A stretch of 64,000 nt of DNA, taken from assembly GCF_000586435.1 (NCBI RefSeq), contig NZ_BAWH01000003.1, positions 1 to 64,000 of the forward strand, written 5' to 3'. Source of the DNA: Psychrobacter sp. JCM 18901. Lineage in GTDB: Bacteria; Pseudomonadota; Gammaproteobacteria; Pseudomonadales; Moraxellaceae. Position 1 is the stretch's first letter, and the number at the start of each line of letters is the position of its first letter. Positions 1-11,084 of this stretch are shown piece by piece. The position numbers and the translations under genes were made by a program. The notes under the pieces were generated by a model. It saw nothing but the letters and a program-made list of their open reading frames with translations. It was not told where the DNA came from and made no database searches.

Positions 1-54
1 TTACCTCAAGTACAGATGAGCTTAACGATTCCAGCGCGAAAAGATAAGCAGTAG
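1..54 (+). CDS. Possible 3' end of an upstream gene (partial)
   Basis: Frame 1 is open from the window edge to a TAG at 52-54 and would encode a short tail ending in ...IPARKDKQ. The only support is the open frame and the bidirectional terminator downstream at 126-155. The family cannot be recognised from 17 residues, and it may not be a gene. Confidence 0.25.
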   Translation, partial: LPQVQMSLTIPARKDKQ

Positions 55-125
55 ATAGACGTAGTTAGCTTTCTACCCGTTTCTTAATAATAAGAACCAT
101 GGATTTATTAATATATTTACTGACA

Positions 126-155
126 TAAAAAAAGACAGCCTAGGCTGTCTTTTTC
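126..155. terminator. Bidirectional rho-independent terminator
   Basis: A perfect palindrome (AAAGACAGCC / GGCTGTCTTT) has an A-run on its left and a T-run on its right. It lies just beyond the stop of the minus-strand channel gene (183) and would also end any plus-strand gene entering from the left edge. Confidence 0.8.
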
Positions 156-182
156 GTATCTAAACTAAACAATCAAAAATAC

Positions 183-1846
183 TTATTTATTGATATCGTC
201 ATTAAGACCGCTACCAGGGAGTACGTCATCACTGTTGTAGATGTCATTAGTATCAACACGTGGTGTATCAATTACATCGGTACGTAAGCCAGTGGTAGGT
301 GTGCTAGCAGCAGATGGCGTGTTTTCACGAACTGAATCAGCAACTTTTTCTTGAGTTGATGAACTTGGCTGTAGCGCAGATTTTGCTTTCGCTTCAGTGC
401 GTTCATGATCCATCTTATCCTGCATTTTACGTAGGAAGCGAGCTGCAGCTTCTTGACCACCAAGACCAAATGATAGGGCAAAGGCAACGGCTACCGCGCC
501 TAGTGTTAGACCAAATGCTAGGTTAACGATTGAATCGGCAATACCCATTGCTTTTAGACCCATTGCTAATACTAGGCCCATAATCAATACACGTACGATG
601 TTTGCTAGGAATTGTGAACCTTGCTCAGAACGTTCAACCACACCTGCAATGATATTGGCAAGCCAGAATCCGATGAATAGGATAATTGCGCCTAGGATGA
701 TGTTTGCACCGAATGCGATAAACATTGTGATAATAGCTGAGATAGGCTCGAAACCTAACAAGTCAGCAGCTGCAATAGCGGCAAATAGCATAGCGAAGAA
801 GATAATCGCATAACCAACTAGGTCAGAGATTTTCTTATCACCCATGGTTTCTTGTAGACCAACTTTCGCAGGTAATTGATTGATTTGAGTGTTCTCAATC
901 AAACCTTTGATGATGTTGGCAACCATGCGTACAACATAGAAAGTTACTACTAGGATAGCGACTGCCATAAAGATGTTTGGCAAGGCTTCCATGATTTTGT
1001 TAAGCATATTGGTCGCAGGGCGAGCAATTACTTCGATTTTTAATGCATTTAGAGCAGCAATAATGGTTGGAATGATAACCACAAGAAATGCTAACGAACC
1101 TGCAATGTTAGGTAAGCTGTTTTGCTCACTTAAACCTGCTTTTGACGCCAATTCTTGTACATTAAAAGTAGAAACAAGATTGGTTACGATGCCGCGTACG
1201 ACTTTGGCAATGATATAACCAACGACGAAAACCACACCAGCAATCAAGATATTAGGGATGAAGCTAAAGATTTTGTCGACCATATTAGTCAGTGGTGCAA
1301 ACAAACCATCAAGCTCTAATTGACCAAGTACCATGGTCAACACAACCAATAAGATGAACCAGTAAACCATATCAGCAATCGTGCTGCTCATTGGTTTTAC
1401 ACCAGCTTGTGCACTTAAACGCTCATCCATAGAGGTTTTCGCGAGTGCAGCGTTGATCGCTGTGCGTGCAACAGTAGCCACGACCCAACCGATCACACCA
1501 AGTGCGATAGCGCCGATAAGATTAGGGATAAATGCCAATACTTGATTAACCATATTTGCGAATGGTGCTGAGATAGAGTTTAAGTTTAATTGGCTAAGTG
1601 CGCCTGAGATAGCATGATGAAAATAAACCAGAAAACAATTTTGGAGATGATACCTTCAAGGTCGTAGGTCTTACCAGTTGAAGAGTTCATACGCTGATTG
1701 AGATTAACTTTAGAGAGTACGCCGCGTACCAGTGCTGCGATACCAAGGGCTACTAGCCAACCAATAACGAATATCAAAATAGCACCAATGATGGAACCGA
1801 TAGGTCCACCGAGATAGCCGTTAAAAGATGTGTACATTGGGTTCAT
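183..1846 (-). CDS. Mechanosensitive channel family protein with repeated TM-helix domains
   Basis: This is a polytopic inner-membrane protein built from repeated hydrophobic helices with the pattern 'IxxIxxFIPNIxxAxxxxxxGxxxA', as in the conserved TM-helix repeat of small-conductance MscS-type channels. The C-terminal tail is hydrophilic and S/T/D-rich. The start is the ATG at 1846, preceded by a strong AGGAGG. The frame breaks near 1613: one missing base (probably ATGGCTATC read as ATGCTATC) separates an N-terminal 80-residue part from the 456-residue remainder. Restored, it reads ...FIMAISGALSQLNL.... The likely role is turgor or osmotic release. It lacks an obvious canonical MscS beta domain, so the channel role is a family-level inference. 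Confidence 0.75.
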
Positions 1847-1888
1847 CTTATCCTCCTTGAAGCATCTTATATAACTCGCCAAAAACAA

Positions 1889-2302
1889 TGTTCATACAGC
1901 GATTAGTGAGCAAGACATACAGATGGTTGTCATAAATAGTATTTTTAGAATCAGTTATATAGAGATATTATCGTTTTTGAGCATAAACTATTATCAGCAG
2001 TATCTCTTATTTATATTACAGTGACTTCGCTATCGATATCTGCTTATTTTTGATAAAAATTAACGCTCGGTTACTTATCTCCTTAGTTGATTCAGCTTAG
2101 CTGATGTATTGATGGATTTAAAGACAGAAAGCTTTACCTGCTACTATATTTGTGTGATAACTTGTTATTATGATAGAAGATATTAACATAGACTATACAT
2201 TGGCCCGATAATTTTGTGCAAAGCGTGGTTCCCAAAACTAAGATTTGTTATTATAGAAGAATGTGACATCTCGCCACTATTCTTACAATTAGAGAGTACT
2301 TT
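1889..2302. other. Intergenic region between divergent genes
   Basis: This AT-rich, roughly 400-bp gap lies between the divergent channel gene and the FKBP gene and should hold both promoters. I see no convincing additional ORF, RNA or repeat in it. Confidence 0.4.
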
Positions 2303-3035
2303 ATGAAAAAAATCACTACTTTAGGCGTTAGTGCACTTGCTAGCGCTATGTTGTTAGTAACAGGCTGTAGCACCAACAATGGCAATCAAGAAACAGCCGC
2401 TCAAAGCGTTTCCATTACTGAACAAAGCTCAGCTAGTGAAAAAGTAGGTTATAGCTTAGGTTTCATGATGGCAGAAGGCAATAAAGACGCTGTCAAAGAT
2501 CTAGACCTAAATACTTTTGAAAAAGGCTTCCGTGATGGCTACGAAGGCAATGAATCAGCATTGACCCAAGAGCAAATGCAACAAGTATTGATGGACTATC
2601 AAAAAGAGCAAGAAGAGCAGTTTGTTAAAGACATGGAAACCAAAGCGACAGAAAATAAAGCCGCTGGTACTGCGTTCTTAGCAGAAAACGCTAAAAAAAG
2701 AAGGCGTGAAGCAGACAGAGTCTGGTTTACAGTATAAAGTTATCAAAGCAGGTACTGGTAAATCGCCAAAAGCAACTGACGTGGTTGAAGTAAACTACGA
2801 AGGTAAATTGCTTGATGGTACGGTATTTGACAGCTCTTATGAGCGCGGTGAGCCAATCGAATTCCCACTAAACCAAGTAATCGCTGGCTGGACTGAAGGT
2901 CTACAATTGATGAAAGAAGGCGGAAAATACGAGTTCTATATCCCATCAGATATTGCTTATGGCGAAGCGGGTAATGCTGGTATCGAGCCTAACAGCACGC
3001 TTATCTTTACTGTTGAGCTATTAAAAGTAAAATAA
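2303..3035 (+). CDS. FKBP-type peptidyl-prolyl cis-trans isomerase, lipoprotein (Mip/FkpA-like)
   Basis: It catalyses cis-trans isomerisation of proline bonds in exported proteins. The N-terminus is a lipoprotein signal (MKKITTLG...LLVTGCS). An alpha-helical Mip/FkpA-type dimerisation domain follows (SEKVGYSLGFMMAEGNKD), then a C-terminal FKBP domain (VEVNYEGKLLDGTVFDSS, IPSDIAYGEAG, LIFTVELLKVK). An A7 run at 2693-2699 throws the frame. With six As the protein continues ENAKKEGVKQTESGLQYKV, so the two apparent ORFs are one protein of about 243 residues. RBS GAGAG precedes the ATG. It is probably anchored at the outer or periplasmic face of the membrane. Confidence 0.88.
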
Positions 3036-3071
3036 GTATCTAAAGCAAAATTATTAGTTTAGGTACTTAAC

Positions 3072-3108
3072 CTAAAAAAGCTTCATATAGTTATGAAGGC
3101 TTTTTTTA
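3072..3108. terminator. Terminator between convergent FKBP gene and argA
   Basis: An A-run, GCTTCATA, TAGT, TATGAAGGC and then T7 form a hairpin between two convergent genes. It can serve both strands. Confidence 0.7.
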
Positions 3109-3171
3109 CGACTAATATTTTATCTCAGACTGATATCGATCTTATAAAGCCGATATCAAGTTGGCGATAAA

Positions 3172-4494
3172 TTATAGATTCTTCTGAAAGACTTTAGAGT
3201 TGCGGCCGTTATGGTATTTTTCTAAACGTGCTTCAGGTAAAGCGCTGGCTTCAACTTCAGCGAAGCCTTGCTCGACGAACCAATGCGCAGTACGAGTGGT
3301 CAAAACAAACAACTTATACAAACCATGGCTACGCGCTTGCTGTTCTAGAAACGCTAGTAAATCTGCACCGCGGCTACCACTACGGTACTCAGGACGTACG
3401 GCAACACAGGCAACTTCTGCTGACTCTGAATCTAGCGTATGCAATGCTGCACAGCCCAAAATCATACCATCGCGCTCAATCACACTATAGTTGTCAATCT
3501 CTTGCTCCAAGCGCTCACGTGAACGACTGACCAAGATGCCTTGCTCTTCTAGAGGTGACAGCAGCTCAATAAGACCAACCACATCATCGATATTGGCACG
3601 GCGAATCTCTTCATAAGGGTCATGGCTAATCAGCGTGCCAGAACCATCACGTGTGAATAGCTCTTCTAATAATGCGCCGTTTTTGGCATACGAGATAATA
3701 TGCGTGCGATGGACGCCTTGACGACAGGCTAAGCTTGCACAGTTTAAGAAATAATTGATTTCACAATTTAGATCACGATCACGTAAGAAGCGATCAACTT
3801 CATTAGGAATCATTTCACGTAATAAACGATCGTCGTCGTTGATACCCGCTTCTTCACCTAAGAATATAAGCTTGTCAGCACCTAGTGCTACGGCAGCGCT
3901 TAGGGCCACATCTTCCGCCAATAAGTTAAATACTTCGCCAGTCGCAGAGTAGCCCATCGAGCCTAATACAACGATATGGTCATGAAGTAGATTGTTTTTG
4001 ATGGCTTCTACATCGATAGAACGCACTTCACCCGTCATTTGGTAATCAATACCTTCACGGATACCGTATGGACGAGCTGTCACAAAATTACCCGATATCG
4101 CATCGATACGTGAACCATACATCGGAGAGTTGGCCAGCCCCATTGATAGCTGAGCTTCAATCTGTAAACGAATAGCACCAACGGCTTGTAAGATAGATGG
4201 CATCGCCGCACGTGGCGTAATACGGATATCTTGATGTAGCGGCGATTCAATATTAGCGTCTTTTAAATTCTTTTCGATTTGCGGTCGTGCCCCGTGTACC
4301 AGTACCAGCTTGATACCCAAGCTATGCAACAAGGCAAAATCATGAATAAGTGTGCTGAAGTTCGCATGGTTGACCGCTTCACCACCAAACATGATCACGA
4401 AAGTTTTGCCGCGATGGGTATTAATGTAGGGTGCAGAGTTACGGAACCAATGAACGTATTCAGGGTTGATCTGGGGCATGGAGCTAGTAGTCAT
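3172..4494 (-). CDS. argA: Amino-acid N-acetyltransferase (N-acetylglutamate synthase)
   Basis: This is the first step of arginine synthesis: acetyl-CoA plus glutamate gives N-acetylglutamate. An N-terminal amino-acid-kinase-like domain (VIMFGGEAVNHANFSTLIHD, LVLVHGARPQIE) is followed by a C-terminal GNAT acetyltransferase domain (AVRPEYRSGSRGADLLAFLE). The 440-residue length matches classical bifunctional-fold ArgA. It is one of the few long genes here with no frame break. It stands alone, convergent with the FKBP gene. Confidence 0.93.
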   Translation of the reverse strand: MTTSSMPQINPEYVHWFRNSAPYINTHRGKTFVIMFGGEAVNHANFSTLIHDFALLHSLGIKLVLVHGARPQIEKNLKDANIESPLHQDIRITPRAAMPSILQAVGAIRLQIEAQLSMGLANSPMYGSRIDAISGNFVTARPYGIREGIDYQMTGEVRSIDVEAIKNNLLHDHIVVLGSMGYSATGEVFNLLAEDVALSAAVALGADKLIFLGEEAGINDDDRLLREMIPNEVDRFLRDRDLNCEINYFLNCASLACRQGVHRTHIISYAKNGALLEELFTRDGSGTLISHDPYEEIRRANIDDVVGLIELLSPLEEQGILVSRSRERLEQEIDNYSVIERDGMILGCAALHTLDSESAEVACVAVRPEYRSGSRGADLLAFLEQQARSHGLYKLFVLTTRTAHWFVEQGFAEVEASALPEARLEKYHNGRNSKVFQKNL

Positions 4495-4884
4495 AATGGG
4501 AGCAGTAGTCGTTAGAATAAGAAAAGGGGCGCAGCAAAAAAAATGCCTAACGCTAAAGATTTACCATAGCAAAAAACGCGGTTATGAGCTATCTTTTATT
4601 TCAGCTGTATTCAAGCATTCTGATTGCCAATCGCTGATATACACAACCTCAACACTGGGTTAATGTACGTACAAATGCTTTTTGTTATGCTAAGCGCTAT
4701 TGCTTTACAGATGCTGAGCGAAGATAATCAGGTTAGATAAATGAGTTCAGGTTTTTCATAGATTGCATGAACTATTTTACAGCGATATCTTATATACATC
4801 GTAATGCTTTTTATCTGTTGAACAAATTATAAAAATAACTTAAGTTGCACCATCTGTGTTTTACCGATATATCAACCAGGGATA
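4495..4884. other. Intergenic region between divergent argA and exported-protein gene
   Basis: About 390 bp of AT-rich sequence holds the presumed promoters of argA (minus) and of the exported protein at 4885 (plus). The ORFs that cross it look like spurious readings. No palindromic ARG-box operator stood out by eye. Confidence 0.35.
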
Positions 4885-5480
4885 ATGAAAATCATGAAAA
4901 AAAGTAACCAGTTTGCTAGCCCGTTCAGTGCTTGGAGCGGCCACCGCTTATTTCACGTTGTTGCCGGTACGCTTATCGGTGCAATGGTCGTCACACAAGC
5001 TTCAGCGATGCTACCAACACCAGAGCAAGCGGTTGATAGCTCAATGGCTATTCAGACAAATGCAAACAAGGGCAGCAATTCAAGTGCTCAAGCCGTTAAC
5101 AGCAGAATTACAGCGTCGTTGGTCAGCGTTGATGCTAATGGTCAAGAAGTACTCGTCCCTGTAAATACCAATACTCGTTTGCAGTCAGGCAATGTATTGG
5201 AATATCAAGGTTACTTTACCAATACCAATGCAGATCGCGTCCGTAAAATGACCGTTACGATGAGTATCCCAGAGCAGGTAGAACTACTAAAAACTGTTGC
5301 TCCTGAATTCCCGTACGGCAGTGTAGATGGCAATAACTTTGCTCGTATGCCATTACGTACCAAGTTGATAATCAACTACAAGATGTCGCGCTTAAATATT
5401 ATAAAGCGGTACGTTGGGACTTAGAAGGCGTAGGTCTAAATGATACTGTCGCTGTAAAATACCGCGCTCGTGTCAAATAG
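4885..5480 (+). CDS. Small exported protein of unknown function
   Basis: A signal peptide (RLFHVVAGTLIGAMVVTQASA) is followed by a Ser/Asn-rich linker. A beta-rich segment then resembles the DUF11/isopeptide-like repeats of surface proteins (RLQSGNVLEYQGYFTNTNADRV), a resemblance I judge only by eye. The frame breaks near 5369, where restoring one G (AAGGTTGAT for AAGTTGAT) gives RTKVDNQLQDVALKYYKAVRWDLEGVG and a stop at 5478-5480. That makes about 198 residues instead of 179. It is followed directly by a terminator and appears monocistronic. Function is unknown; periplasmic or surface location is likely. Confidence 0.65.
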
Positions 5481-5560
5481 TCCTGAGTTTTTGGATTAGA
5501 ATTTAGCTAGCATTGATGTAGTTAGCACTGAAAACTATCCATTTAGTACTAAAAACTATC

Positions 5561-5601
5561 AATAAAAAGCACCACAGTTTATAGCTGCGGTGCTTTTTTT
5601 A
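5561..5601 (+). terminator. Terminator of the exported-protein gene
   Basis: AAAAGCACCACAG and GCTGCGGTGCTTTT form a stem around a six-base loop (TTTATA). It ends in a T7 run and lies about 90 bp after the stop codon. Confidence 0.8.
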
Positions 5602-5654
5602 CTGTATGTCAGGACGTTTGATAATTTTGCTGATAAGTAAGTAAAAATACTGAG

Positions 5655-6705
5655 CTACAGCGTGGCATATTTGCTATTAGATTTCTCTCGGATAAGCTGT
5701 TTAATTACATTGATTTGCGGCGTTGTAGCTTGAGCACCTGCTTGTATCAGACTGCGTCGCTGACTAGTATCTATTGAACTGTTACGACCGATATTAGGAG
5801 TAATAACAATATCCGCTCGATTCCGCTCACTCTGACTTGATAAGGATCGATTAGCCGTCAGGTTGGTAGCTAGAATATTAGTTTCTAGAAAGCCCCAAAA
5901 GTCACTTAATGAGTTCATAGTCGGTATTTGATTGCTCGTATTATTGCTGCCTTGAGCTCCCGTTACATCTACAGCAATGACAATATCAGCACCCAAGTCA
6001 TAGGCACTATCTACTGGTACTAAACTGACCACACCGCCATCGATATATTTTTTACCGACCTTTTCAGGAATGCGCGGGGCAATAAAAATATTGGGTACGC
6101 TACAGGACGCTTGTACGGTAAGCCCAGCGTCACCAGTGGTAAAGATCGCTTTCTTCAGAGTGTGTTTTTCTGCTGCGATTGCCGCAAAAGCAATAGGGAA
6201 ATCCTCTATGGCTCGCGCATTCACTTTGCTATTGATAAAGTTTTTTTAACTTAATACCTTCGATAAATCCTTGATTGGACAAGGTAAAGTCTGTGAGCTG
6301 GCTATCAGTAGTGGTCAATGCCAATTGCTCAAGCTGGGCCGGCGTGTAACCACTGGCGTATAAGCTACCAATCAAGCTACCCACACTCGTCCCGACCACC
6401 AATGTTGGTTTGATACCGTTTTCTTCTAGCGCTTTAATGACACCCACATGGGCAAACCCTTTTGCACCGCCACCACCCAATACCAGTGCGACAGTAGGAG
6501 TCTTAATAACAGGCTCTGGCGTTGCAGGAATAGTCGATGGCAATGTGCTACACGCACTAATATAAAAACCGAGTATAGGTATTAAGCTCAACCTCAGTAG
6601 TTTTAGATTATGGCGAATTAGGTTGTGACGAAACTGACGAGCAAAATAGAAACAAGCATAGAAAAACACCTTATGAAATTGCCAGAATTCAAAAAAATAA
6701 GACAT
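5655..6705 (-). CDS. Patatin-like phospholipase family lipoprotein (RssA-like)
   Basis: It is predicted to be a serine lipid-acyl hydrolase. It shows the patatin oxyanion loop GGGGAKG, the nucleophile elbow GTSVGS (Ser) and the catalytic-dyad motif DGG ([10 protein letters not shown]). The N-terminus carries a lipoprotein-like signal ([11 protein letters not shown]), so membrane anchoring is likely. A T7 run at 6241-6247 splits it. With six it reads [20 protein letters not shown] and joins both halves into about 350 residues. The true start may be internal, as residues 1-35 are atypical. It is divergent from recG. Confidence 0.8.
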
Positions 6706-6897
6706 CAGTTATTGGTATGATGAGGAGAAGCGGTTTATCTATAGTAGATGGACTGTATAGGTGCTATTTTACTAAATAGCCTAGCATAAGCAATTGTATT
6801 GTCAGCTATAATGAAATGAGTGGACTTTTTTATACGTACTATTAAAAATGCTCGATTTAGCATACAAAAATTAAAAATAATATTGTTAGGATCTTTA

Positions 6898-9261
6898 ATG
6901 CCAATATCGGAGAGTCATGCCTCAGCCAACTCGTCAGATCACTTTAGATCTGACATACCGTTGTCAGCACTAGATATGCCAGTGTCTGCGCTAGCAGGTG
7001 TAGGAGTAAAAGTCGCAGAGCAGTTGGCGCAGTTAAATATCAAGCGGATATTCGATTTGCTATTACATTTGCCTCGTGATTATGAAGATCGTAGTCGACT
7101 GGTATCAATCGCCGATGTAGAGCATGGACAATCAGCGCTAATTACTGGTCATATCGTTCATGTCGATACCAAGCGCAGTGGGATGACTGTGACGGTGGAC
7201 GATGATACGGGTACGATATCGTTACGGTTTTTTAAGGTCTATCGTGGTCTGGTACAGACCATGAATTTGGGAACGCGCTTACAGCTATTTGGTGAGGTCA
7301 AAGTCAGCCGCTACGGTAAGCAGATACATCACCCTGAATATCAAGTTATCACTGACAATACCGTCATGACCGATATGGGATTGCAGCCTATTTATCCTAC
7401 TGTCAAAGGTTTACATCAAAACAAGCTGCGCACTTTAATTAAACTGGCATTGCAAACGGTTCGGAGCCAAGGTCTGCCTATGACATTGTTTACGGCTGAA
7501 GATTTTGCAGTTGTATCCGATTTGCCATTAGTGCCTTTTGAGCCATCTAAATCAGCGGTGTCAGAGGCCGAATATACCGAAGATATTTTCTCGACGTTAG
7601 CACGCAGTGTGCCTGACAATGTGACTAGCAATGCGATTGGCAATAGCGTATATAAACCCAATCCTTCTACCTATCAGGCAGATAATGACATACATAACGT
7701 CGCTGCCAGTATTGCTCAGCATAATGTCTATAATTTAACGATATTTGAAGCATTGGTACTGCTGCATACGCCGCCTACTTATACTAGCGCGTCTCAGCAA
7801 TACAAACTATTCACTCAACTCAGTGCCCGTACGCATGCTGCTTGCCAGCGCTTGATTATCGAAGAGTTGACTGCGCATCAGCTCAGTTTACTATATCGTC
7901 GCCAACAGCTACATCAGCATAAAGCACCCAAATGTACTACCAATAGTCCTCTTGCTGACAAGCTGTTTCTGCATTGCCTTTTGATTTAACAGGGGCGCAA
8001 AAAAAGAGTAATGAAAGACATCACTGCGGATATGGCGACCTCAATTCCGATGCTACGACTGGTACAGGGTGATGTGGGTGCTGGCAAGACGTTGGTGGCA
8101 GCAGGGGCGGCAGGCTATGCGCTCGATAGTGGCTGGCAGGTCGCGGTAATGGCACCGACTGAGATTTTAGCAGAGCAGCATCTACTGAATTTTAAGCAAT
8201 GGTTTGAGCCATTAGGTATTGGTGTCGGTTGGCTTGCCGGTAAGCAAACGGCCAAACAGCGCCGCGAAGCGTTGGAAGCAGTCGCGGAAAATACCGTACA
8301 AGTGGTGGTCGGTACTCATGCACTGTTTCAGGAGCAAGTTCAGTTCGCTAAATTAGGCTTGGTTATCATTGATGAGCAGCATCGATTCGGTGTTGAGCAG
8401 CGTATGGCATTGACCAATAAAGGCGTGGCTAACAGTACCCCACACCAGCTAATCATGACCGCAACACCGATTCCAAGAACCTTAGCGATGAGCGTTTATG
8501 GCGATATGGATACCTCAATTATTGATGAGTTGCCACCGGGGCGCACGCCAATTACGACGGTAACTATCGATCGCAATCGACGCGACGAGGTTATAGAACG
8601 TATTGCGATTAATTGCGAAGCGGGTAGGCAAGCGTACTGGGTATGCTCGCTGGTAGAGGCCTCTAGCGTATTAGATGCGCAGGCAGCTGAAGCCACTTAT
8701 GAGGATTTAAATGAACGTCTAGATATTCGTATTGGACTGGTACATGGCAAGATGAAGTCTGCTGATAAGCAAGCCATCATGCAGGAGTTCAAAGCAGGTA
8801 ATTTGGACTTGCTGATTGCGACGACTGTCATCGAGGTAGGGGTCGATGTACCCAATGCATCGTTAATGGTTATCGAAAATGCAGAGCGTTTGGGACTATC
8901 ACAATTGCATCAGCTGCGCGGGCGAGTCGGACGTGGCTCGACCAAAAGCTTCTGTGTACTGTTATATCAAAAACCGCTATCAGAGACAGGTACTGAGCGA
9001 CTAAATGTCCTACGCGATAGTACCGATGGCTTCGTCATTGCCCAAAAAGACTTAGAGCTACGTGGGCCAGGAGAGCTGTTAGGCAAACGTCAAACGGGTA
9101 ACGTTGGTTACTATCTGGCTGATCTGATCCGTGATGAGCAATTATTTGCCATTGCTCAGCGGTTAGCGAAGCATTTGATAGCAGACCCTGCGCGAAAAGC
9201 AGATGTCAGTCAATTGATTCATCGCTGGATGCCTGAGGCAAGTCGCTATACCAATGCTTAG
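6898..9261 (+). CDS. recG: ATP-dependent DNA helicase RecG
   Basis: It remodels stalled replication forks and Holliday junctions. The order is a wedge/OB domain (LLLHLPRDYEDRS, SALITGHIVHVDTK), helicase motif I GDVGAGKT, motif II DEQH (written DEQHRFGVEQR), motif III TATPIPRTLAM, and motif VI QLRGRVGRG. I chose the ATG at 6898 (AGGA six bases upstream) over the GTG at 6820. Two nearby indels break the frame at 7970-8005: a missing base before GCATTG and an extra A in A7 at 7999-8005. Corrected, it reads FLALPFDLTGAQKRVMKDI. About 788 residues is longer than E. coli RecG, with an extra segment before the helicase core. Confidence 0.92.
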
Positions 9262-9791
9262 TGTTTATACCCAGTGTCTAGTAATCAGTGTTTAGTGTTT
9301 AGTATCGGTATCGGCAAATAGGTTCAGTGCGTCATTGAACTTAGCTCTGGATATAATCAAACAGCATGGCCACAACGTTAACATTCTTTATAAACGATAC
9401 TCCATCCATAGTCAGTCGTTGAATACATCAAAGATTCAACGACTGACTATACGCGCTCTTATTTCTTTAAATCGGTCGATATGCCTTGAACGTTGCACAG
9501 ATATTCGGTCTAAGTTTCAATTAAATTTATGAACGCTAGACACTATATATAAAAATAAGATGATGACTAAATATATGCTATTCTCGATAATTTGATGAAC
9601 TATTATAATAATAAACAGTGCTTTAGAGAACATCGTAATACTCTCTGTAAGTAACGCTCATAGCCCTATATCAGACTATCCAAAAATTGCTTCGATTGCG
9701 TGCCACTTTTTATTATTGCTATGACTGATTGATATTTTTAGTCATTCTATATCGAGTATTTCAATATTGACTGTACCTACAGAGAGTTATC
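9262..9791. other. Intergenic region with long hairpin
   Basis: These 530 bp lie between recG and the efflux operon. They contain the perfect inverted repeat at 9409-9451 and short TAG-TGTTTA-like repeats at 9262-9300. A 65-codon ORF at 9335-9532 spans the hairpin and does not look like protein-coding sequence. Confidence 0.4.
9409..9451. repeat. Perfect 17-bp inverted repeat with 9-nt loop
   Basis: The arms are ATAGTCAGTCGTTGAAT (9409-9425) and ATTCAACGACTGACTAT (9435-9451). No T-run follows on either strand, so a simple intrinsic terminator is unlikely. It may be an mRNA-stabilising hairpin, an operator, or a palindromic repetitive element. Confidence 0.7.
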
Positions 9792-11084
9792 ATGAGCGAT
9801 TTTGAAGAAACCCATTCTAAGCCGTCAGCTGAAGCTGAGTTGCCGCCATATCGTCAAACTGACACTTTATCTCAAAGGCCATCTGTAAAACCACCAATAT
9901 GGTTATGGCCCGTATTGGCAGCCGTGCTAGTGATTGGGGTGCTGCTTGGCAAATATTGGGGCAATAATGGTAGTGCCGCTACAGATGAGTCAGCAGCTTC
10001 TAATTCTGTCGCAAACGATCAGTCAACCAGTAGCGATGCCAGTATTGAGCAATCAGTACTCTCAGTAGAAACAGTTAGTCCAAGCCAAGATGATATCGGC
10101 AGCACACTCAGTGCCGATGGAACCATCGATGCTAAAGATACTGCGAATGTCAGTGCAAAAGTCAATGGTGTGGCTATCGAGCGTATCTTGGTTGAAGAAG
10201 GCGACCGCGTTAGAGCAGGTCAAGTTTTAGCAGTGTTCGATACTGATGCTATGGAGCAGCAAGTGCTACAGGCGCAAGCAGATGTCGCAGAAGCGGAAGC
10301 CACCCTTGCCAATGCCAGCGCTGATGCTGCACGTGTGCTGCCATTGATCGATATCGATGCCATCAGCAAACAAGAAGCCGACCGCTACCGTACCTCGGAA
10401 GTACGTGCCAGAGCTTCTTTGCAAGCATCCAAAGCTCGTTTGAGTAATCAGCGTTTGACATTAGAGAACGCAAAAGTCGTCGCTCCTGTCAGCGGTATTA
10501 TCAGTGAAAAAATGGTAGAAGTCGGGCAGGTGGCAGGCGGGGATCCACTATTTACAATTATCAAAGGCGGGGTTTTGGAATGGCGAGCAGATATAGATCC
10601 TAAGCTTATCGGTGATATAAACGTCGGTACGCCTGTACAAGTCAGTCTTCCGGGTGGTGATACAGTGATGGGGCAAGTAAATCGCATCGCGCCCACCGCA
10701 GACAACAACCGTCAAATTACGATTTATGCCAGCCTAGCTGCCAACTCAAAGATACGTGCAGGCATGTACCAAACAGGTGAGTTCCTATTAGGAAGTACCA
10801 GCACACAAACGATTCCTAATAGCGCCGTGGTCAGTAATGATGGTTATGATTATGTGATGCTCGTTACTGAATCGACTACTCGAGACGATCGATCAATGGG
10901 ACGTATCAAGCAGCAGCGAGTGACGTTGGGTGAGCGACTGGGCGAAAGCGTAGCAGTGTTAGAGCCTTTGCCAAGTGACAGTCGTATCGTAAAGCAGGGC
11001 GGCAGCTTCTTAAATGATGGTGACCTAGTGCGTGTTGTTGATGGTGTAACTCAAACCAGTAAGCCAGTGCAGGCACAGCCATGA
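9792..11084 (+). CDS. RND efflux periplasmic adaptor (membrane fusion protein)
   Basis: It links an inner-membrane RND pump to an outer-membrane channel. One N-terminal transmembrane anchor (WLWPVLAAVLVIGVLLGKYW) is followed by a Ser-rich linker, then the biotinyl-lipoyl half-motif (GVAIERILVEEGDRVRAGQVL), an alpha-helical hairpin and the second lipoyl half (VVAPVSGIISEKMVEVGQV). A beta-barrel domain closes it. It is 430 residues, intact, and overlaps the permease start by 4 bp (ATGA), which implies translational coupling. No outer-membrane factor gene is adjacent. Substrate is unknown. Confidence 0.9.
   Translation: MSDFEETHSKPSAEAELPPYRQTDTLSQRPSVKPPIWLWPVLAAVLVIGVLLGKYWGNNGSAATDESAASNSVANDQSTSSDASIEQSVLSVETVSPSQDDIGSTLSADGTIDAKDTANVSAKVNGVAIERILVEEGDRVRAGQVLAVFDTDAMEQQVLQAQADVAEAEATLANASADAARVLPLIDIDAISKQEADRYRTSEVRARASLQASKARLSNQRLTLENAKVVAPVSGIISEKMVEVGQVAGGDPLFTIIKGGVLEWRADIDPKLIGDINVGTPVQVSLPGGDTVMGQVNRIAPTADNNRQITIYASLAANSKIRAGMYQTGEFLLGSTSTQTIPNSAVVSNDGYDYVMLVTESTTRDDRSMGRIKQQRVTLGERLGESVAVLEPLPSDSRIVKQGGSFLNDGDLVRVVDGVTQTSKPVQAQP

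Noticed and set aside
9335..9532. 65-codon ORF between recG and the efflux operon
   Set aside because: It spans the perfect hairpin, has no ribosome-binding site and no protein-like pattern.
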